Shown here in pieces: positions 5,540 through 10,107 of a stretch of DNA of 10,107 nt. Under the pieces are notes generated by a model. It was not told the DNA's origin, did no database searches, and saw only the letters and a program-made list of their open reading frames with translations. Positions within the stretch are counted from its first letter, which is position 1, and each line of letters opens with the position of its first letter. The position numbers and the translations under genes are program-made. The stretch spans positions 1 to 10,107 of the forward strand of contig UQUD01000065.1 of assembly GCA_900544225.1 (NCBI GenBank), read 5' to 3'. Origin of the DNA: an uncultured Collinsella sp. Lineage in GTDB: Bacteria; Actinomycetota; Coriobacteriia; Coriobacteriales; Coriobacteriaceae.

Positions 5540-7885
5540 ATGGCTCAAGATAAGTTCGACGTGGGCGGCATGACATGCGCCGCCTGCCAGGCGCACGTGG
5601 ACCGTGCCGTGAGTAAGCTCGACGGCGTCCAAAGCGTCGCGGTCAACCTGCTCGCCGGTTCCATGATGGTCGACTACGACCCTGCGCAGGTCTCCCCCGA
5701 CGATATCTGCACCGCCGTCGACCGTGCCGGCTACTCGGCCTCGCCCGTCGATGCGGGCACCGGTGCCGCCGGCTCAAACGGCAGTGCGCAAGTCAGGTCC
5801 GGCGCCGCCCACATGGAGTCGCCCACCAAAAAATTGGAGGCCGCCGCCTCTGCCATGCGCACCCGCCTCATCGTCTCGATCGTATTCCTCATCCCGCTGT
5901 TCTACATAGGCATGGGGCACATGCTCGGCTGGCCGCTGCCCGGCATTTTCACCGACCATACCCACAGCATGACGCTCGCCCTCACTGAGCTCGTCCTGCT
6001 CATCCCCATCGTCTACGTCAACGATGCGTACTTTATCAACGGCTTCAAATCACTCGTACACGGCGCGCCCACCATGGACGCCCTTATTGCCGTGGGCGCC
6101 ACCGCCTCCATCGCTTGGTCGCTCTATGCCATGTTTATCATGGCCGACCAGCTGGCCACGGGTCAGGTACACGAGGCCATGATGACGAGCATGGACAACC
6201 TCTATTTTGAGAGCGCGGGCACGATCCTGTCGCTCGTCACCGTGGGCAAATACCTCGAGACGCGCAGCAAGTCCAAGACCGGCGGCGCTATCGAGGCGCT
6301 CATCGACCTGGCGCCCAAGACCGCGACCGTCGTGGCAGAGGACGGCAGCGAGACCACCGTCGACGTCGACAGCATCCTTCCCGGCCAGGTCCTGCGCGTG
6401 CGCCCCGGCGAGTCCATCCCCGTCGATGGCGTGGTGCTCGAGGGCAGCTCGGCCGTGGACGAGAGTGCGCTCACCGGCGAGTCCATCCCCGTGGAAAAGA
6501 CCGCCGGTGCCACCGTCAACGCCGCCACCGTCAACCGCACCGGTTCGTTTACCTTCCGCGCCACGCGGGTGGGCGCCGAGACATCGCTCGCCAAGATCAT
6601 CAAGCTCGTCGAGGACGCCAACGCCACCAAGGCGCCCATCGCCCGCATGGCCGACAAAGTCGCCGGCGTGTTCGTGCCCGTGGTGTTCGTGATCTCGATC
6701 GTGACCTTTGCGGTGTGGATGGCACTGACCGGCAGCGTGAACGAGGCGCTCACTTCTGCCGTGGCCGTGCTGGTGATCAGTTGTCCGTGCGCGCTCGGCC
6801 TGGCCACGCCCGTCGCCATTATGGTAGGCACCGGCAAGGGCGCCGAGATGGGCATTCTGTTCAAGAGCGCCGAGGCGCTGGAGAACCTGCGCAGCGTGGG
6901 CACCGTGGTGCTCGATAAGACGGGCACGGTCACCCGCGGCAAGCCTGCCGTGACCGATATCGTGGTAGCCACGCGCACTGACGGCTCGCCCGCCATGAGC
7001 GAAAAGGCGCTGCTCAAGCTGGCCGCTGCGCTGGAGCGCTCAAGCGAGCACCCGCTGGCCGAGGCGATTATGGCCGAGTGCGAGGCGCGCGGAATTGTCG
7101 CGCGCATGGTCGAGGACTTTGCCGCCGTGCCCGGTCGTGGTGTTACGGCGCGCGAGGGGCAGAATGTCATCGCCGCCGGCAACGTGCGCCTGATGGACGA
7201 GCTGGGCGCGAAGGTTCCCGCCGGCCTTGCCGAACAGTTCGCCGCCGAGGGCAAAACACCGCTGTTCTTTGCCAAGAACGGCGAGCTTGTCGGTACCATC
7301 GCCGTGGCTGACGAGGTCAAAGAGACGAGCGCCGAGGCCATCGCCGCGCTCCACAAGCTCGGCGTCGACGTGTGCATGCTCACCGGCGACAACCGTGTGA
7401 CGGCCGAAGCAATCGCCCGCCGCGTGGGACTGAGCAGCAAGCAGGTCATCGCCGACGTCCTGCCCGCCGACAAGGAACGCCACGTGCGCGAACTGCAGGA
7501 TGCGGGCGGCAAGGTCGCCATGGTGGGCGACGGCATCAACGACTCCCCCGCCCTGGCGCGCGCCGACGTGGGCCTTGCGATCGGTACCGGTGCCGACATC
7601 GCCAAGGAGGGTGCCGACGTGGTGCTCATGCGCAGCGACCTCATGGACGTCGCCCGCGCCATTGAGCTGTCGCGCGCCACGATTCGCAACATCAAGCAGG
7701 ACCTGTTCTGGGCGCTGTTCTACAACGGCATCGGCATTCCGCTCGCCGCGGGCGTGTTCTTCCCCCTCACCGGTTGGCAACTCTCGCCGATGTTTGGCGC
7801 CGCGGCCATGAGCCTGTCGAGTGTCTGCGTCGTAAGCAATGCGCTGCGCCTTCGAACCTTTAAACCATCAGTTGCGGTGAAATAA
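5540..7885 (+). CDS. copA: Copper-exporting P1B-1-type ATPase CopA
   Basis: 781 residues, full length for a one-HMA CopA. It pumps Cu(I) out of the cytoplasm using ATP. One N-terminal HMA domain (about 4-70) carries GMTCAAC with Cys 13 and 16, followed by a Gly/Ala/Ser linker. The membrane helices start near 108. Motifs in order: TGES 312-315 (actuator), CPC 415-417 (membrane copper site), DKTGT with phosphorylated D459, SEHPL with H504-P505 (nucleotide domain), TGDN 615-618, and GDGINDSPAL from 663. The last two helices hold YN 728-729 and MSLSS 757-761, the residues that mark the Cu+-specific subgroup. ATG 5540 has AAAGGAGA just upstream. The final residues, SVAVK, and the stop codon are encoded in one arm of an inverted-repeat element. 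It is the first gene of copA-copZ-csoR. Confidence 0.96.
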   Translation: MAQDKFDVGGMTCAACQAHVDRAVSKLDGVQSVAVNLLAGSMMVDYDPAQVSPDDICTAVDRAGYSASPVDAGTGAAGSNGSAQVRSGAAHMESPTKKLEAAASAMRTRLIVSIVFLIPLFYIGMGHMLGWPLPGIFTDHTHSMTLALTELVLLIPIVYVNDAYFINGFKSLVHGAPTMDALIAVGATASIAWSLYAMFIMADQLATGQVHEAMMTSMDNLYFESAGTILSLVTVGKYLETRSKSKTGGAIEALIDLAPKTATVVAEDGSETTVDVDSILPGQVLRVRPGESIPVDGVVLEGSSAVDESALTGESIPVEKTAGATVNAATVNRTGSFTFRATRVGAETSLAKIIKLVEDANATKAPIARMADKVAGVFVPVVFVISIVTFAVWMALTGSVNEALTSAVAVLVISCPCALGLATPVAIMVGTGKGAEMGILFKSAEALENLRSVGTVVLDKTGTVTRGKPAVTDIVVATRTDGSPAMSEKALLKLAAALERSSEHPLAEAIMAECEARGIVARMVEDFAAVPGRGVTAREGQNVIAAGNVRLMDELGAKVPAGLAEQFAAEGKTPLFFAKNGELVGTIAVADEVKETSAEAIAALHKLGVDVCMLTGDNRVTAEAIARRVGLSSKQVIADVLPADKERHVRELQDAGGKVAMVGDGINDSPALARADVGLAIGTGADIAKEGADVVLMRSDLMDVARAIELSRATIRNIKQDLFWALFYNGIGIPLAAGVFFPLTGWQLSPMFGAAAMSLSSVCVVSNALRLRTFKPSVAVK

Positions 7886-7936
7886 GGCGTAACATGCTTA
7901 GCTAAACCGCTATTTAGTCCGTATTCCACCGCAACT
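7870..7936. repeat. 67-nt inverted-repeat element, copy 1, overlapping the copA stop
   Basis: Terminal arms AGTTGCGGTGAAATA (7870-7884) and TATTCCACCGCAACT (7922-7936) are inverted, with one mismatch in 15. The 37-nt interior has a small 5-bp hairpin (CTAAA 7902-7906 / TTTAG 7913-7917). The left arm encodes the last copA codons and part of TAA 7883-7885. No T tract follows either end. The same ends and the same total length occur at 8262-8328. Confidence 0.85.
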
Positions 7937-7964
7937 TTAGGTACTCAACGAAAAGGAGATAATC

Positions 7965-8186
7965 ATGAACTACATCGTTAAAACGTCTGGCCTCATGTGC
8001 GGCCACTGCGATGCCACCGTCGAGACTGCGCTGCTCAACGTTGCCGGCGTGACCGACGCCGACGCCGATCACGAGACCCAGACCGTCCAGGTGGAGTGCG
8101 CCGACACCGTGACCGCCGAGCAGCTCGCCGCCGCCGTCGAGGCCGCGGGCGAGAAGTTCCACGCCCTGTCCGTGGCCGCCGCGTAG
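7965..8186 (+). CDS. copZ: Copper chaperone CopZ (HMA domain)
   Basis: 73 residues forming a single heavy-metal-associated domain, the usual size for CopZ. The metal site is LMCGHC (Cys 12 and 15), so it has MxCxxC with Leu where many relatives have Gly-Met-Thr. The fold pattern is intact: the N-terminal strand YIVKTSGL, a helix after the Cys pair, strand TVQVEC, helix EQLAAAVEAAG. It should bind Cu(I) in the cytoplasm and pass it to CopA or CsoR. A strong ribosome site, AAAAGGAGA (7951-7959), precedes ATG 7965. It lies 79 bp after copA, with a repeat element between them, and has no clear promoter of its own. An extra Cys (residue 45) lies outside the motif. Confidence 0.92.
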   Translation: MNYIVKTSGLMCGHCDATVETALLNVAGVTDADADHETQTVQVECADTVTAEQLAAAVEAAGEKFHALSVAAA

Positions 8187-8261
8187 CAGCTGCCGCACCA
8201 ACAGGCACCACTGCCGGCTGACATAGCCGCTCAGCAACCGCCACTCAACCAACCCTTCAGA

Positions 8262-8328
8262 AGTAGCGGTGAAATAGTTCCTGTTTGAAGGCTTGAGGCG
8301 CTAAAACAGGAACTATTCCACCGCAACT
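8262..8328. repeat. 67-nt inverted-repeat element, copy 2, between copZ and csoR
   Basis: Arms 8262-8286 and 8304-8328 are 25 nt and match in inverted orientation at 23 positions, around a 17-nt loop. The outer 15 nt of the right arm (TATTCCACCGCAACT) is identical to copy 1 and the left arm differs at one base. The interior differs, but is also exactly 37 nt inside the 15-nt ends. A strong hairpin in RNA would sit between copZ and csoR in the operon transcript. No T tract follows, so it may act as a processing or stability element rather than a terminator. Confidence 0.88.
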
Positions 8329-8372
8329 GAGGGCGGGGTATTTGGAAGACTGACCAGAAACGAGGACCCGCC

Positions 8373-8645
8373 ATGATGGCAGACCACAAATCGGTGACCC
8401 GCATGCTCAAGACGGCGCGCGGCCAGATCGACGGCATCTTGCGGATGGTCGATGAGGACCGATATTGCGTCGATATTTCCACGCAGCTCATGGCCACGCA
8501 GGCACTCCTCGCGCGCATTAACGCCGACGTGCTCAAGGCGCATATCGAGGGCTGCGTGACTTCGGCAATCGAATCGGGCGACGAAGACCTAAAGGCCGCC
8601 AAGCTCGCCGAGATCGAACACGTTGTCGACAAGCTCTCCAAGTAA
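8373..8645 (+). CDS. csoR: Copper-sensing transcriptional repressor CsoR
   Basis: 90 residues, all-helical CsoR/RcnR/FrmR family. The Cu(I)-binding triad is present: C32 (YCVDIS), H57 and C61 (HIEGC). The N-terminal RGQIDGI (16-22) and the central helix TQLMATQALL are typical. The Cys-His-Cys pattern points to copper rather than nickel or formaldehyde sensing. As a tetramer it should bind the palindrome in the copA promoter and let go when Cu(I) binds. GAGGA (8362-8366) is 6 nt before ATG 8373 and 9 nt before ATG 8376, so either could start translation. It lies 186 bp after copZ, with an inverted-repeat element between. No separate promoter is evident, so it is probably the last gene of the operon, though the hairpin could lower its expression. 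Confidence 0.93.
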   Translation: MMADHKSVTRMLKTARGQIDGILRMVDEDRYCVDISTQLMATQALLARINADVLKAHIEGCVTSAIESGDEDLKAAKLAEIEHVVDKLSK

Positions 8646-8655
8646 TTGGGGCATT

Positions 8656-8719
8656 GGGGACAGACTTCTTTGCACCGTCTTGGTGTTCCGGGGACAGGTA
8701 TGTTTGCACCACCTTGGTG
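8656..8719. repeat. Tandem GGGGACAG repeat, two 30-nt units
   Basis: Units 8656-8685 and 8690-8719 match at 24 of 30 positions. Both read GGGGACAG, five variable bases, TTTGCACC, three bases, TTGGTG. Each contains a small CACC/GGTG hairpin. They start 10 nt after the csoR stop. The style (GGGGAC, then TTTGCACC) is, as I recall, common between genes of Collinsella-type genomes. Confidence 0.75.
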
Positions 8720-8734
8720 CAGATTAACCTGTCC
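8692..8734. terminator. Nested hairpin after csoR, possible terminator
   Basis: The outer stem is GGACAGGT (8692-8699) with ACCTGTCC (8727-8734). The inner stem is GCACCA (8706-8711) with TGGTGC (8715-8720) around CCT. Equal 6-nt internal loops lie on both sides. It overlaps the second GGGGACAG unit. Only TTCTTGCTCT follows, so termination strength is uncertain. Confidence 0.5.
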
Positions 8735-8752
8735 TTCTTGCTCTAAATCGGG

Positions 8753-8758
8753 TATAAA
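8753..8758 (+). promoter_or_regulatory. Possible -10 box of the zinc-ribbon TM gene
   Basis: TATAAA lies 33 nt before the chosen start codon, just after the csoR-distal hairpin. There is no good -35 at the usual distance. It is the best candidate in this short gap, but weak. Confidence 0.35.
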
Positions 8759-8791
8759 GGCGTGCAGTATATCGAACGAAAGGCAATTTGC

Positions 8792-9265
8792 ATGAATGAC
8801 TTTATGAAAGGACGCAATGGCGCTGACGAGCTCACCATCGTAATGGGTTTTGCCGGCATCATCATCGCGATGATCGGATCGATAGCCCGCATCCAGTGGC
8901 TCAGCTGGATCGCCATCGCCGTCATCGTAATTGGCGTGCTGCGCGGCCTGTCCAAAAACATCGATGCACGTCGCAAGGAGAACGAGACCTTTGTCGCCGC
9001 AACTGCCAATGTTCCCGGCTTGGGCAAGTTCGTCGCCAGCTTGGGCGGCGGGGCCGCAGCGGCCAGCACCTCACGCGCGGCCGGAACGAGCAAGGAAGAC
9101 TTTGAGCGTGCCAAGCGCACGGCCAAGAAGATGTGGAAGGGTCGCAAGACCACGGCATATCTCAAGTGCCCCAACTGCGGCCAGATGCTCTCCGTCCCCA
9201 AGGGCAAAGGCAAGATCCGCGTCACCTGCCCCAAGTGCCACGCCAAGATGGAGACGCGCTCGTAG
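8792..9265 (+). CDS. Small two-TM protein with C-terminal zinc ribbon
   Basis: 157 residues. Two adjacent membrane helices (about 14-30 and 36-51) form a hairpin with a very short turn. A basic stretch (DARRKENE), a Gly/Ala/Ser-rich linker (84-100), a charged helix (101-119) and a C-terminal zinc ribbon follow, with Cys 126, 129, 146 and 149 (CPNCGQ and CPKCHA) separated by a basic loop. Both ends are probably cytoplasmic. The ribbon resembles rubredoxin- or MJ0042-like knuckles, but no function can be assigned. ATG 8792 has GAAAGG 8 nt upstream; a GTG at 8762 in frame has no ribosome site. It has its own possible promoter and a strong terminator, so it is likely a single-gene unit. Confidence 0.88.
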   Translation: MNDFMKGRNGADELTIVMGFAGIIIAMIGSIARIQWLSWIAIAVIVIGVLRGLSKNIDARRKENETFVAATANVPGLGKFVASLGGGAAAASTSRAAGTSKEDFERAKRTAKKMWKGRKTTAYLKCPNCGQMLSVPKGKGKIRVTCPKCHAKMETRS

Positions 9266-9284
9266 CCGCCATACCATGGGACAG

Positions 9285-9322
9285 AAAAAGCCGAGGCCTC
9301 GCGCTGAGACCTCGGCTTTTTT
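9285..9322. terminator. Bidirectional rho-independent terminator
   Basis: AAAAAGCCGAGG (9285-9296) is inverted as CCTCGGCTTTTT (9310-9321), with a 13-nt loop and T runs on both strands. It lies between the convergent genes ending at 9265 and 9356 and can serve both. Confidence 0.93.
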
Positions 9323-9328
9323 GATTAT

Positions 9329-9351
9329 GGCAAAGGGACCGTCCCCTTGCC
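9329..9351. repeat. 23-nt near-perfect palindrome
   Basis: GGCAAAGGGAC (9329-9339) and GTCCCCTTGCC (9341-9351) are inverted with one mismatch around a single base. It lies between the bidirectional terminator and the stop codon of the amidohydrolase gene. The GGGAC/GTCCCC and TTGCC elements resemble the GGGGACAG...TTTGCACC repeats at 8656-8719, so it may belong to the same family. Confidence 0.65.
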
Positions 9352-9355
9352 ACAC

Positions 9356-10107
9356 CTATGCCACGCCGTCGCGGACAAGCTCCTCGGCCAGCGCCTCAGC
9401 AGGCATGGCCATAATCGCGTCAAGCTCGTTATCAACCTCGGGGATACGCTTCACGTTCAGTTTGCGCGCCAAGTTGCCGCGGCACATCACGTGCATTGGC
9501 TCACGCAGCGCACACAGATCATCGAGCGGGTTCTCGCGCGTCACCAGGATATCGGCGGCCTTACCGCACTCGATTGTGCCGGTCTCGCCGCCCAGCCCCA
9601 GCAGCTCGGCATTGACCTGCGTAGCCGTATGCAGCGCGAAGGCGTTGCTCACGCCGACATACTTGGCAAAATAGGCCACCTCGCGCCACATGTCGTACTG
9701 GGTCACGAACGGGCAGCTCGAATCCGTGCCCAGGCCTACCTTGATACCGGCTTCTAGCGCCGCACGAGCGCTCTCGATGATGCCCGAGCACACGATGTCG
9801 CCGTTCTTCTTTTGCGTGTCGGTCGAATGGGTCTTTTCCGGGTCGAGCAACACAAACGGCAGCGCCGGGCTAATGGTGCAAGTCACACTCGGCGCACGTC
9901 CCTCGAGCTGCGTACCCGCGGCGCCGCGGTACAGCTCCATGATCTCGGGCGTCAACGGAGCGCCGTGCTCAATCGTGTCAACGCCGGCCTCAAGCGCGGC
10001 CTTCACGCCCTCGGTGCTCTCGACATGAGCCATAACAGGAAGTCCAGCCTCGTGCGCCGCCCTGCACGCCGCCGCGGCGACATCGACCGGCATGCGCAGC
10101 ACGCCCG
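9356..10107 (-). CDS. Imidazolonepropionase-like amidohydrolase, 3' part (partial)
   Basis: About 250 codons, open to the window edge; the start lies beyond it. This is the C-terminal half of a metal-dependent hydrolase of the amidohydrolase superfamily (COG1228-like), which cleaves C-N bonds in cyclic amides or dipeptide-like substrates. Motifs visible in order on the minus strand: MAHVES with a likely metal His (codon 10025-10027), TIEHG with a second His (9965-9967), and GLGTDSS with the catalytic Asp (9722-9724). They are followed by the HTATQVNAELLGLGGETGTIECGK segment and AADILVTRENPL, the usual strand that closes the barrel-side beta domain. The N-terminal HxH site lies outside. The substrate cannot be told: imidazolonepropionase, prolidase-like and aryldialkylphosphatase-like members share these motifs. 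It is convergent with the zinc-ribbon gene and shares its terminator. Confidence 0.88.
   Translation of the reverse strand, partial: GVLRMPVDVAAAACRAAHEAGLPVMAHVESTEGVKAALEAGVDTIEHGAPLTPEIMELYRGAAGTQLEGRAPSVTCTISPALPFVLLDPEKTHSTDTQKKNGDIVCSGIIESARAALEAGIKVGLGTDSSCPFVTQYDMWREVAYFAKYVGVSNAFALHTATQVNAELLGLGGETGTIECGKAADILVTRENPLDDLCALREPMHVMCRGNLARKLNVKRIPEVDNELDAIMAMPAEALAEELVRDGVA

Noticed and set aside
6202..7695. Long minus-strand ORF of 497 codons
   Set aside because: It lies antisense inside copA, whose motifs are all intact. The open frame is a by-product of GC-rich codon use, with a low-complexity Ser/Ala/Thr product.
8762..8791. GTG start for the two-TM zinc-ribbon protein
   Set aside because: No ribosome site before it, and it lies too close to the possible -10 box. 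ATG 8792 has GAAAGG upstream.

Overview
The window looks like chromosomal DNA of a GC-rich anaerobic actinobacterium of the Coriobacteriia, most likely Collinsella or a close relative. This is inferred from codon use, gene style (zinc-ribbon membrane proteins, a Ser/Thr kinase with a DUF6273-like C-terminus) and the GGGGAC-type intergenic repeats; no database search was possible. The genes are ordinary for such a genome. The most unusual content lies between them, as four different kinds of palindromic DNA.

Layout. 1-204 is the 3' end of a gene for a C-terminally membrane-anchored protein. A minus-strand gene (325-1569) encodes a zinc-ribbon / single-TM / coiled-coil protein. Across a 180-bp divergent promoter region lie an FHA-domain protein (1750-2712) and a membrane Ser/Thr protein kinase with a DUF6273-like outer domain (2884-4968). 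Together they look like a phosphothreonine signalling locus. A 61-nt near-perfect inverted repeat sits in the kinase leader.

4969-5539 has no gene. It holds an array of five 59-nt palindromic units repeating every 80-81 bp (5009-5389), then a CsoR-type operator and promoter for the copper operon. The operon is copA (P1B-1 Cu+ ATPase, 5540-7885), copZ (copper chaperone, 7965-8186) and csoR (copper-sensing repressor, 8373-8645). This is a self-contained circuit: CsoR senses Cu(I) and releases the operator, CopZ carries Cu(I), and CopA exports it. Two 67-nt inverted-repeat elements with matching ends interrupt the operon. One supplies the last codons and stop of copA, the other lies between copZ and csoR.

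Downstream come a GGGGACAG direct repeat with a nested hairpin (8656-8734), a small two-TM zinc-ribbon protein (8792-9265), a bidirectional terminator, a 23-nt palindrome, and the 3' part of a minus-strand imidazolonepropionase-like amidohydrolase (9356 to the window edge).

The best candidate for something undescribed is the 80-bp-period array. It has ten 17-nt half-sites in strictly alternating orientation, a fixed 25-nt loop and a fixed 21-22-nt linker. The 61-nt hairpin before the kinase gene and the paired 67-nt elements come next.
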